This document shows positions 19,694 through 29,659 of a stretch of DNA of 64,000 nucleotides, one piece after another. A model generated the notes under the pieces. The model saw nothing but the letters and a program-made list of their open reading frames with translations. It did not search any database and was not told the DNA's origin. Where the stretch lies: assembly GCA_963210315.1 (NCBI GenBank), contig OY723323.1, positions 620,001-684,000 of the forward strand, in the 5' to 3' direction. The stretch's first letter is position 1. Each line of letters starts with the position of its first letter. This DNA is from Rhynchopus euleeides (taxonomy: Eukaryota > Euglenozoa > Diplonemea > Diplonemida > Diplonemidae). The position numbers were made by a program, and so were the translations under genes.

Positions 19694-20896
19694 ATGCACG
19701 TGACATGCGTGTTTGAGAATGGGGCAGAGTCTATCGTGGAGGCGGGGCTGAATGACCGTGTCCGCGACCTGAAGGCAAAGGCCTGCGCACCCGCCTTCGA
19801 AACCCACCACCCCGCCAGCCCCCCTGCCTGCAGCGCAGGGCTTCAGGTCATCCTTGAGGGGCACAGCATCTGCAGCGACGACGATGCCCCCCTCTCCGAC
19901 CTGCATCTGGAGGATGGGGGGAGGGTCTCCCTCCGCAGCGCATTCCCCTGCATCGCAGGTCCTGCGGAGTACCGCCTGAGGGACATGGGGTGGGGCATGG
20001 GGCTGTCGCCCTGCGGGAGGTGGGCTGCCGTGGCCCTCGGGGATGACACGGTCGACGTGTGGTCGACGGAGGGGGCGGAGCGGACGCACGGCTTCCCCAA
20101 CCACAGCCGCGGGGATGGGGCATCCCCTTCATCGCGGCACCGCCGCGTCGTGGATGCCATCTGCTTCTCACCATGCGGCAGCATCGTCGTCACCGCAGCC
20201 CACCCCGGGGCTGCAGGCCCCTCCATACGTTCCTACTCCCTCGACACCGGCCTCCCCCTCGCCAGCTGGGGCACGGGTGGCTGGTTCTGCGACATCGCAG
20301 TCTCCTCCTGCGGCACCCGCCTCCTCGCTGCAACCCGCGGTCACGCCGCACCCCGCTGCGTCAAAGTGTGGTGCCTCCACACCGCTGCGCTCCTCGATGA
20401 GTTCCCGGGGCACGCGCGGTGCCTCGCCCTCCCCGACGGCAAGGCGCTCCTCTACGGCCTGCGCGGCGCAGAGGTTGTGGATCTGTCAGGAGGCGCCGCG
20501 CTTCCCCCCCGTGCGCTGCCCGGTTTTTCCGCGGAGGCGGCAGCAGCAGGTGGGGGCGTGGTGGTCGCCCTGCGCGGCGGCGGCACCGCCCTGGAGGTAT
20601 GGGATGTCGAGTCGGGTTCCCTGCTGCAGGCAGCGGGGCACGCCGGGTGTGTGCTGCGGAAGGTCGCCGTGTCGCCCGACGGGCGCTGGGTTGTGGGGGC
20701 CGACGGGTCTGCCGTGCACCGCTGGGACACGCACAGGGGCATGGCGCGGAGCTGCATCGCGCAGGGCGTGAGGGCTCGCGAGTGCATCTCCGTGTCGCCG
20801 TGCTCCATGTGGGTGTTCCTCGCAGGAGGGGAGAAGGCTGTGAGGGTCATCGCGATGCAACCAGAGGGTTGCGAGCCACTCCCAGCTGCGTGCTGA
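19694..20896 (+). CDS. Ubiquitin-like/WD40-repeat protein, 400 aa
   Basis: This is a single exon. Residues 1-85 look like a ubiquitin-like fold: MHVTCVFENG at the start, DRVRDLKAKA as the helix, LQVILEGHSICSDDDAPLSDLHLEDGGRV as the second half. Residues of about 95-390 hold diverged WD40 repeats, each with a Ser-Pro-Cys-Gly or Ser-Pro-Asp-Gly turn (LSPCGRWAAV, FSPCGSIVV, VSSCGTRLLA, VSPDGRWVV, VSPCSMWVF) followed by VDVW-, VKVW- or VHRW-type strands. That makes one seven-bladed propeller at most. WD40 propellers are protein-binding platforms, and a ubiquitin-like extension suggests a link to ubiquitin or proteasome handling. The specific function is unknown. Repeated Ser-Pro-Cys-Gly turns are the clearest family mark. 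Confidence 0.85.
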   Translation: MHVTCVFENGAESIVEAGLNDRVRDLKAKACAPAFETHHPASPPACSAGLQVILEGHSICSDDDAPLSDLHLEDGGRVSLRSAFPCIAGPAEYRLRDMGWGMGLSPCGRWAAVALGDDTVDVWSTEGAERTHGFPNHSRGDGASPSSRHRRVVDAICFSPCGSIVVTAAHPGAAGPSIRSYSLDTGLPLASWGTGGWFCDIAVSSCGTRLLAATRGHAAPRCVKVWCLHTAALLDEFPGHARCLALPDGKALLYGLRGAEVVDLSGGAALPPRALPGFSAEAAAAGGGVVVALRGGGTALEVWDVESGSLLQAAGHAGCVLRKVAVSPDGRWVVGADGSAVHRWDTHRGMARSCIAQGVRARECISVSPCSMWVFLAGGEKAVRVIAMQPEGCEPLPAAC

Positions 20897-21307
20897 CGAG
20901 GGGTTGTGTCAAATCTATGCCATGTGACATTGTGTGTGCGTGATGCCCTTTGCCTGTCAGCGTGATGATGGCAAGGGGGTTCCATCCTCACACAGGTGTT
21001 GTTTTTGCATTCATCATGCTCGCAACGAAGCGCAAAAAAAACTCCAATAATGTCACCAGGGCTGTTCCTAACTGGGGGGCTTGTTCCCCACTTTCAGGAT
21101 TCTGAACTTTTTTTCTAAGAATTTTTGTAAGGGAAAAAAAAGTTTTTTTTCTAAGAATTTTGTTAGGGGAATTTTTTTCTAAGGTTGTTTCGCAGAGGAG
21201 AAAACTTTTTCTAAGTTTTCCCCAGTCGACAGGGCGCGCACAAGGATGGAAGGGAAGTCTGTCCCCCGTACCGTTCGCCTTGCTGGCCAACTGGAGAGCC
21301 AGACGTT
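20897..21307. other. Intergenic with T-rich repeat arm
   Basis: No gene. At 21110-21185 the motif TTTTTTTCTAAGAATTTT occurs in imperfect copies. Its inverted counterpart lies at about 22170-22215, so this marks the left arm of an old repeat element of about 1.2 kb that contains hairpin-repeat pair 4. Confidence 0.45.
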
Positions 21308-22262
21308 CACTACCGTGGCCTCCGGCGGCTGGGGGGCTCCGCCCCCCAGACCCCCCTGTGGCGTACGTCTCGTACTCAAGCCCTTCGAATCCCATCAGGT
21401 CGGGGTCCAACCACTCCAGTCGCCTCTGAGGACGCAGCCAACTCGCACAGAATCTGTACGCCCACACGAACAGGTGTTCGCTACCGTGGCCTCCGGCGGC
21501 TGGGGGGCTCCGCCCCCCAGACCCCCCATGTAGCGTGTGCCCGTCCATCTATCTCACTTCCCCGGGTACAGTGCAGCGTAGGAGGTCAGCGCCGCATCCA
21601 TGAAGCGCTTCTTCGAAGCCTGACTGACATCGGACAGGAGGTCGGGCTTCCCCACCTGGGAGGTACACTTGCCGCGTTCGCGACATGCGTGACACGCGAC
21701 ACGCTACCTGAAACGTGAGTGTGCCTTGCTAACACGGGCATTTCAACGGTCTGCCGACGACCGTTCCCCAAACCAGTAAACCAGCAGTTTTGGAAAATCG
21801 GAGAGATCACCCTACTGCGCTGAATATGGTGCGCACCACTGCAAAAATCCCCGGGAGCTTTTGGGCTTTCAGACCTGAAGGGGCCAGCAGGTGGGTGGCG
21901 TCGGGGAGTGGCAGCTTTGTAACTGTCCTCCAGCTGCTGGCATGTCCAGCCCTGCGAGAGTGCCAAGGTGTATTGAGTCCCTGCGGAGCACAACCCCCGA
22001 TGAGAACGAGTGCCAGATGATCCTCATTCATTTTCAGCTGTAACGCGCATGAGGGGCACTCTCTGCCGCAAGCATCTCTGGGCATCACTCTAGAGCTGTC
22101 ACATGCTGACGCGGAGAGAAATCAGAGAAAAGGTCCCGCCTGACGGGCACGCGCCTGGAAACTGTGGGGGGGCGAGCAAAAAATCCCTTGTAAAAATTCT
22201 TAGAAAAAACCTGGTTCCCCGACTCAAAAAACCTGGAAAAAGGGCTCGTTCCCCGCCCAGGC
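21050..22262. repeat. Diverged inverted-repeat element (about 1.2 kb)
   Basis: The left arm (about 21100-21150) has TTCTAAGAATTTTTGTAAGG. The right arm (about 22170-22215) has the inverted CCCTTGTAAAAATTCTTAGA. GTTCCCC/GGGGAAC words also match on both sides. Homology is patchy, the exact ends and a target duplication cannot be set, and no protein was recognised inside. It is read as a decayed DNA transposon that carries hairpin-repeat pair 4. Confidence 0.45.
21308..21528 (+). repeat. Hairpin-repeat pair 4 (copies at 21308-21356 and 21479-21528)
   Basis: Two 50-bp hairpin units with starts 171 bp apart. The spacer matches that of pair 3 closely, including AATCCCATCAGGTC, CCAACCACTCCAGTCGCCTC and CACAGAATCTGTACGCCCAC. 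Confidence 0.85.
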
Positions 22263-22628
22263 CTGAATGTCACTGAGGTTATGCGATTTACTGGGGGTGG
22301 GGGGGGGGCAGAGCGGTGTTGCTGCCGTAAAAGGAAAAACGGCAAAAAAAATATCGGAAGGGTTGCGATTTTATTCAACAAAAAGCGCGTGGAGTGACCC
22401 CACCCCCTTCCCTCCCAAGACACACACACACACACACACAAGCCCTCAAGACTCTTGGAGCGGCCTGACTATTTAGTGTCTTTGTCGCAGCAAGGGGGCG
22501 ATATATACCGCTTTTTTATTGATTTCACGTGTCAGTGTTTGACTTTTTCGCAACTTCATTTCTTCCTTTTCTCCCTCTCCAACCCCACCCGTGACACCAC
22601 CAGGGTTTAGCTAGCCCTGGTCCGATTA

Positions 22629-22714
22629 TCCCCGGTTCTTCGCTGAAGAGACGCGGCCGGGGGGAGGGGTACGAAGAGTACGCGTCGAAACCGGTGTCAC
22701 GTCGTGTTGGGGAA
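22629..22714 (+). ncRNA. Candidate type I hammerhead ribozyme (copy 2, first repeat)
   Basis: CTGAAGA lies at 22643-22649. Stem II is 22650-22655 with 22681-22686. GAAAC is at 22687-22691, the CGGT loop at 22692-22695 and the GTC triplet at 22696-22698. Predicted cleavage is after 22698. Stem I halves are CCCCGG (22630-22635) and TTGGGG (about 22707-22712). The stem II loop is long and itself contains a GTAC-GAAGA-GTAC hairpin. Confidence 0.65.
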
Positions 22715-23428
22715 TCCTTTGGGAGTGCGATACTGAAGGGGAGGTGCTACTGCCCGTGCAGGGCGACACCGCCTTAAAACTTCATAACCACACACAAACC
22801 CTCTATTCCCCCAGGCCTGATGAGCAATCCCCCCTGCCTCATGTTGTGACTTCCTTTCTACCTTGCACAAAACATCCCATTTGCCCCTTTTCTTCCTTCG
22901 AAAGTGTTGTGACTACCCCCCCTTCCCCACCCCTCGGGAGTGCCACTCCTCTGGTGGTTAAAAGTGACCCGCCGTTGTGCCTTCGGCATCTGTTGCGTGT
23001 GCCGTCGTATTCTTCCTATGCACTAGTTATAGCTATCCGGGGGCGGCCTGCTGTCGCACCAGTGGGCTGCCCCACCTCTGCACCCTCGGTTTTTAAGATG
23101 TTCACCACAGCGGAGAATGATCCCCTTCTCTGTGGCGATCGAGCCAAGCTGGACGAGGTTCGCCTTCGGGCGAAGGTCATGTGGGCGGACAAAAGGTGCC
23201 TGCTCCTGAGACTCATCAGCAACCTGTTTCTTCCTTCAAGCCCTCAAGACTCTTGAAGCGGCCTGACTATTTAGTGTCTTCGTCGCAGCAAGGGGGCGAT
23301 ATATACCACCCTTTTTATTGATTTCACGTGTCAGTGTTTGACTTTTTCGCAACTTCATTTCTTCCTTTTTCTCCCTCTCCAACCCCACCCGTGACACCAC
23401 CAGGGTTTAGCTAGCCCTGGTCCGATTA

Positions 23429-23514
23429 TCCCCGGTTCTTCGCTGAAGAGACGCGGCCGGGGGGAGGGGTACGAAGAGTACGCGTCGAAACCGGTGTCAC
23501 GTCGTGTTGGGGAA
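23429..23514 (+). ncRNA. Candidate type I hammerhead ribozyme (copy 2, second repeat)
   Basis: Same core: CTGAAGA 23443-23449, stem II 23450-23455 with 23481-23486, GAAAC 23487-23491, CGGT loop, GTC 23496-23498 with predicted cleavage after 23498. All four terminal repeats of the two elements keep every core base. Confidence 0.65.
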
Positions 23515-23587
23515 TCCTTCGGGAGTGCGATACTGAAGGGGAGGTGCTACTGCCCGTGCAGGGCGACACCGCCTTAAAACTTCATAA

Positions 23588-23589
<2 letters not shown>

Positions 23590-23664
<75 letters not shown>
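23590..23664. repeat. CA microsatellite flanking retroelement copy 2
   Basis: About 37 CA units run directly from the element's right end. The left end of the same element and both ends of copy 1 also sit in CA/GT runs, which points to the microsatellite as the insertion target. Confidence 0.9.
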
Positions 23665-23667
<3 letters not shown>

Positions 23668-26600
23668 CGCATTCCACCTCACCGCTCCCTGCAGCACAGG
23701 GGGGGGGGGGGGGCTGTGTCCGGGCTCTCGCGTTTGCCCGCCCTCACTCCTGCTGATCTCCTGCAAAAGGGTGGGGGGATCGGCAGGACAACGTGGCGGG
23801 CAGAGGGCCCGCTATGTGGCCTATCTTTTGTGGATGCGTGCAATGCAAGCAAGTGACAGATTCCTGAAGTGCACCTGTGTGTCTGGTGGATGCGTGCACT
23901 GCAATCAAGCGAAATATTCCAGAAGTGTGTCAGTCGTATCTTTGCTCTCTCTCTGCCTCACGCTCCCCTCCTCCATCTCCCCCCCCCCCCCCCCCTTCAC
24001 CGCCCCCACACCCGGGCTGCCTGCAATGATGAGTGCTGCAGGGCAGGCGAGGGTTCGTGCGTGTGTATACTATAGCCCTCGAGAAAGTCTCCCTGGGTGG
24101 AGGGGGGCACCCCAGACACAAAACACGTCTTCTTTCTTTGTTTTTTTTGCGGGATATACCAGCGAATCTGGGATCAGCGCAAATCTTCACGTGTGTGTGT
24201 GTGCAGTAGAGGTGAGACATCATTCGGTGTTCCGTTGGTGGTCGATCCTCCACTAAACAAAAAACATAACTTAATGTCGCGTGCGTCTGTGTGTGCCGTT
24301 CTCGACTGGCTGGCGGGGGAGGAAGGGATGTGGATGCCTTTTCGTCGGCGCACCACCACCGCCCCTCCTCCCCCCCAACCCCCACCGGAACTGGTTTAGG
24401 CAACATTTTGTTCGCCCCTCAAATCAAACCCCCGAGTGCCCCCTTTTATAATTCGGTAATTTTACCTGGAGCGGCAGGGCTGGAAGGCGAGACAGCTGTG
24501 TGGGTGATTCTGTATTGCGCTGAAGAGGGGGAGGGGGTGTTGGCGGTGCTGCTGCTGCATTCCGTGTCTATTTCCCCCCTCACACGCCAACCGGCGGAAC
24601 AAGGCCTGGCACCGCTCCCTCCCTTATTGTGCACGTCACGTCAGTCAGGGCGGCTTGTGCACGCCCGACTCGCGTGTTCTGTCGGCGTAATAAATCCCCC
24701 CTCCAGCCCCGCCACAAGCCTTGGAAAGGGGGGCAACTGTGCCTTTGAAAGCTGGGCTATATCCGCTCGCAACATATATACACCCACCCCCATCCCCTTG
24801 ATCCCCTTGCCCCATGATATTCGTTCAAACGTGTTTATTTTGAAGGAGGGAGCGCCGGTCCATTGTGAAGGCGTCTCGGGAAAAAATAGCAAACAAAGCA
24901 AAAGGAACCTGTGTGGCCTGAGGTGTGGTGTCCACTTGCTACGGCACCTTGGCGTGTCAAGAATTGAAACGAACTGCGTGGGGCAGCCGCCGTACACATC
25001 ACAACGTGCGCTGGGGTTTGGGTGCAGGTGCTGCGCACCGTGGTGGTGCAGCGCCTGACACGACCCGAATTCCAGGAGGTGCCTGCCGGACTTCGGTCAT
25101 AGCGCCTCACAGAGGACGATGCAGTACCTGTAATCGCCTGTGATGTGTCTCCAGAGCCTTGGTTGGGGACGTCGGCACACGGCAGAGACCATAGCACTTT
25201 GTGCTGATCGCTTGCAGTTGTGGTGTTGGTTTTGACTTTGGCTTTTGCATTCGCATTTTTTGTTGGTTCTGAGGCGGCCATGAGGAAGCAGGCGTGTTTC
25301 CAAGATGACAATTTTTTGGAAGAACAACCCGCTTTGTTTTTGCACTAGGAACAGACCCGTGGCGGCGTTCAGCACCCCCCCCCCCTCCCCTGCGCACAGC
25401 GCACCAGCAAGGCGCCGTTCCGGACACACGAAGAACACCCTCGGGTACACAACGCCAACTCCCACGACTTTCCCCCAGCCCCCACCAGCCCCACTTCCAT
25501 TTCAACACATTCCATTTCCATCCCCTACACCCCCATGGCCCTCCCGCAGCCACCCACTTCCATTTCAGACTTCCATTTCAGTGGCTCCCAACGCGGAGCC
25601 TTTGCAGCCTTGTTGCGCTGCCACGCTTGCCGCGCCATCCCGTGCCTGTGACTCTGCGTGTTGTGTGCACAGTGCCCAGTGTCTTGCATATGCCTGCACG
25701 ACGCTGTGGCCGGTGCCCCTTGTGATTTTATCTCCTGGCACATGCTGGCGGCTGGTAAGGGTTTTTCCGATGAGCCCGGGGGTGGAAGGGCGGGTGCGTT
25801 GTCCACTCGACCCACCCCCACCCACCCCCACATCCACGCACGCACGTTAATTTTTTTTTGCAGTGGTGTCGGTTGCATCAGAAAGAGATCTGGTGGTATC
25901 CCACACTCACATCACATACCCCGAGTGCCGATTCACAGCTCGCATGCGCGCATAGAAGTGATATTTAACCATCTTAGCCAATCTGTTGTTGCCAACCGGT
26001 TGTTAGAAGGAATGCTCACCTGTGTGAGTGTAGTATCTGTGTATCGGCCCAGACACACGTAAGCCCTTGTTTTTTATCGAAGCAGCGCAGAGCACACCCG
26101 TTGGGTGTCACCTCCGCTGCCTTTTAGACCCCTACCCACACACCCCTCAACCCGTGTCTATTATTGCGTCTCTCCTTAGTTGCGAAGCGACAGTTCCCCC
26201 TTTCTCTCCCCACACACCACACGCACCGGGGTAGGGCGTGGCGGTGCACCGTTAGGTGTCACCCAAACCCACCCCACCTGGGACCACCTGCAGGGTTTTG
26301 GGCTGCTGTCTCCAAAACGGGCCGTAGCCTGCTCCAACCGACCCTGTTTATTTTCCACCCCTTCGTACACACTTGTCCGCTTCACCCCCTCGTCCCCCCC
26401 CCCCCCTCTCATCGAGTGAAGGGTGATCATTCTTGTGCTCCCTTCTACTTCTATTTCCCCCCCCCCCCTCTCATTCGCTATACAACCACCACGACCACCG
26501 CCCCTCTCCCTATCAACTGCGCGCCCTTATCGTGTGGAGTGATCCCCGGTACCAGGAGGGGGGGGGGGGTGGGGTGTGGAAGCAGGGCCAACCATTCTGG

Positions 26601-27213
26601 CTCCATCTGCACACCCCCGTCTCCCCTCCCTGCTTGGTGCCGCTACCCAAACAGAACTGGCTTCAAACAGCCTACCTCTCTCTCCTCGCACAATCGTGCA
26701 CCCCCCTTCCCCCTTGGTTCTGTCGTGCAGCATCTGCTCTGTCAGGTGATGATGTCGTCCGACCTGCCGCAAAACAGAAAAAAGATGACGGGTGCGCTGC
26801 TGTCCACCAGCAGCTGTTGTTTTTTTCTGTTCTGTTTGGCGTAGCCAAAACCCCGGAGGAAAACTTTGCGTCTGCAAATCAGAAAGGGGTGGGGGGAAAT
26901 CCCAGCGGGTGTTCGTCGATTCGCGAGAACACCCCGCACGCCTGCTGTGGGTGTGGTGTGTCCTGCATGATCTGCATAGCGAAGCTTCCTGCGTTGTTAG
27001 CACAACTCCGAAACACTTTTCATCGCGCGGATCCCTTGCATCGGGCACTCCACATGCCCTCCCCTGGCAGGACGTGTGTGCTCATCCCAGTCAGTTCGGC
27101 GAGAAGCCAATTTCGGAATATTTTTTTACCTTACGGGGCCTTGTGGAACACCTCACGTCTGTAGGACGGGGGGAGTGTCTGCGCTGCCCCCATCGAATTA
27201 TCCCGTTCTTTTT
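23665..27213. other. Intergenic, no gene recognised
   Basis: Mixed sequence with C-runs and CT/CA-rich parts. At 25495-25585 the word CTTCCATTTCA recurs several times as a short interspersed motif. A 255-codon frame at 24291-25058 has no protein-like composition. No tRNA, rRNA or transposon copy was recognised. Confidence 0.4.
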
Positions 27214-27322
27214 GGGGGCCCTCGCTACCAGTCACTGCTCGTCACAGCTCGTCAGTCAGTGAGGGGAAGTGGGCTGGAGCTCACTTTTTCTCACTCAGTC
27301 ACACTTGGTAGCGAAGGCCCCC
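27214..27322. mobile_element. 109-bp MITE, second copy (TTT TSD)
   Basis: Same length and termini as the intronic copy at 10007, with TTT on both sides (27211-27213 and 27323-27325). The two copies differ at only a few positions, so both insertions look recent. Confidence 0.88.
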
Positions 27323-29659
27323 TTTGTTGTGGGTTTTGTTCGGGAAAACCGGAACACTGCCACGTGTTCACTGGGTTTCCTCCCCCCCCCTCCTGGCCCT
27401 GCTATGTCCCCGGAGGGTTTTAGAATGAGGTGGTGGTTGTTTGTGCTTTCCCGACCCCCCCCCCCCCCCTCCCGTCTGCTGGCAAACCTTTCACATCACA
27501 ATCTACCGTGTGCCCTGCTTCTCTGTAACGTATGCACTTTTGTTTGCACCGCCCTTGATACTACCACCTCCTCCACACACAACACACACCCGACACCATT
27601 AACCCTTTTCGCTGCAGAATGCCCCTCCTTCCTTTCCTCAACTTGGGGTTTTGAAAATCATATTGTCGCGCGGATGCCAAAATTTGCTGCTCAAGGTTCC
27701 CCCCCCCCCCCCCCCGCTAGTTACGAGTGACAGATAGCATAGCGAAGTCGCGAAGTAATGACAAAAAATCGCGACTGACTTGAAGCTTTGGGATGAGCAC
27801 CTTCCATGCCGCTTCACAGGGCCTCCCAATACAAGCCCTGAGGCGCAACAGTGCGATCAACAAGAAAATGGCCCGGATCTGTTCTCACACAGTTGCTGGG
27901 CATGGTGTCCATCTAGCGAACGGTGTTCGATTTTTCCCCCGACCCGACCCACCCCCACCACCCCCGGCTGGGCCGTGTGCCCCGCCCTTATCAAACGAAT
28001 AAATTTCCTGGAGCTTCCGAACAACTTTTTATTTGGAAAATCCTTGCAAGAAAACGGTAAACCGCGCAGTCTCGGGTGATGTTTTCCCACACACACCCTC
28101 CTGCGTTTCTTGTGCGTTTTTTGTGTGCTAAAAAAATGACCCGCAAATGGGTGCCCTTCGCCCCTGGGAGTGTTGTGCAGAGCCCGTCGAAGTCTCCGTG
28201 TGTAGCCAAGCTGACTGGCACAGCGTAGCGTGGTACAGGGCGACTGGCACCCATTGGCACGGTATCGAACAGTGATTTGCTTGCCCTTTTTCATGCCATC
28301 TCGAAGCGATACCTGCGTGTGACCTTGACTTATTTTTTGAACCTGAATGGAACCCCGCCAGGCGGCTTCTCCATAGAAGGAAGAGCCTGTAGCAACGGCA
28401 AAGGCGTGGCGTTGCCGTGGCGTGGGATGTCGCAGTGCAGCTCAGCATTTTATTCACCTGAGAATCGCGTCCTGCGCCTCGATGGTGGAACAAAAATGCG
28501 CTGTGTGGCATCCCCGCGATTGGGTGGGGGTCTTTTTTGCCGTTGTGCCTGCGGGGTGCCCGCTAACAAAAAAACCGAACAACAAAGCCAGCAGGGGAGG
28601 TGGGGGGAGGGGGGAGGGGGGGGGGTGTACATAAACCGGAAATACTCTTTTGTTGGGAGAAGATCCGTCAAGAAAGACAAAAAACCGCAACGATACTAAA
28701 AGGTAAATGGGGGGGGGGGAGGGTGGTGATAGCTCAGAGGGGGAAGATCCCAGCAAAAATGGTCATTCCAGTCCGGCAATACTTGGGTGTGTCGACCCCT
28801 CCCCTCCCCCCGGATCGATGCATCCTTTCGGAGACAACACTGCCCCCCGCCCCCCGCTTTCATTGCGAGAAGGTGCTGGGAGACTGGATTTTCCATTCAC
28901 TCCCGACAGTCAAACCCCCCATTCTTTGGCAATCGCTGCCCAGGGCTACTCCTGAATATCGACCCACGAGGCTGGAGAGGTCATCCAACCATGCTTGCAG
29001 CTGTTCGTCCACATTTTCCCGGTTCGCTGGCGTCAGCTCACCTGCACTCGATCTGTCACCGCACTTCGCCAATTGCATTGCCTTGGGGAAGAATGAGTCG
29101 CAGACTGCTCCAGAAACGAGCTTGGGTAGATTATCTTTGGCAACCAGCACGTCGAGGGCGTCCGACTGGGGAATCAGCAGGACTCATCCTGTTCTGCGGC
29201 CGCCATCAAAGCATCACGGCCCTATCGTGGAAGGGGTTTGAGGGTCCTGCCTGTTGGCATACCTGCGATGCAGATTGACTCAGCCATGCGTACTTGCTTC
29301 CGACCTGCCGCTCAAAGTGCAAGCCCTTCGGTGTAACCAGGACTCTCAGCCCGAAATTTGGACTCCGTCTTTATGCACGCCCCGTTGTAGATACTGTGCT
29401 TCCCGAAAGTGCCTTGTGCGGTGTTTCATTCGCTTCGGGTGCATCAGTGCCCAAGGTGTCCGTCGCGGCCTCGGTGGCGTGCGCCACCTTCTGTGACCCA
29501 GCGAACAAAACAGGTCCGCGTACTGCAATCACCAGTCAACAAGACTGACACCACAGGCTTCACACCCACCCACCCTCACACAACACACCACAACAGGGTG
29601 TGCGTGCACACACACACACCCCCTTTGTGATCCCTTTCTTGGGGGATAGCAGGTCAACG
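27323..29659. other. Intergenic; one possible decayed coding stretch
   Basis: Mostly simple sequence. At 27740-27790 the word GCGAAGTCGCGAAG followed by TGACTTGAAGCTT resembles sequence at about 46588 and inside the 0.8-kb CCGTA elements. The last kilobase (28860-29520) has protein-like composition on the minus strand. Confidence 0.4.
28860..29520 (-). pseudogene. Possible decayed coding sequence of unknown origin
   Basis: On the minus strand several frames give protein-like stretches broken by stops and frame changes. One runs about 107 codons (down to 28860) and includes LVAKDNLPKLVSGAVCDSFF and SSLVGRYSGVALGSDC. Upstream, in another frame, are KVAHATEAATDTLGTDAPEA and LRVLVTPKGLHFERQVGSKY. 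Composition is balanced, unlike the homopolymer-driven frames nearby. No family was recognised. It could be a transposon relic or chance. Confidence 0.25.

Larger units (their letters stand above)
22439..23589 (+). mobile_element. Hammerhead-bearing direct-repeat retroelement, copy 2
   Basis: Direct repeats 22439-22789 and 23237-23589 flank a 447-bp internal region, opposite in orientation to copy 1. The left end abuts a CA run of about 20 bases and the right end a CA run of about 75 bases. The internal region differs from copy 1 by substitutions and a one-base indel that shifts a frame. A read-through frame (22744-23256) ends with a 52-residue stretch from MFTTAENDPLLCGDRAK onward that is intact in both copies. 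Its significance is unclear. No reverse transcriptase or endonuclease is encoded, so the element would need an autonomous partner. Confidence 0.78.

Noticed and set aside
23590..23664. CA run as a telomere or CRISPR-like array
   Set aside because: Simple dinucleotide microsatellite; no spacers and no telomeric repeat unit.
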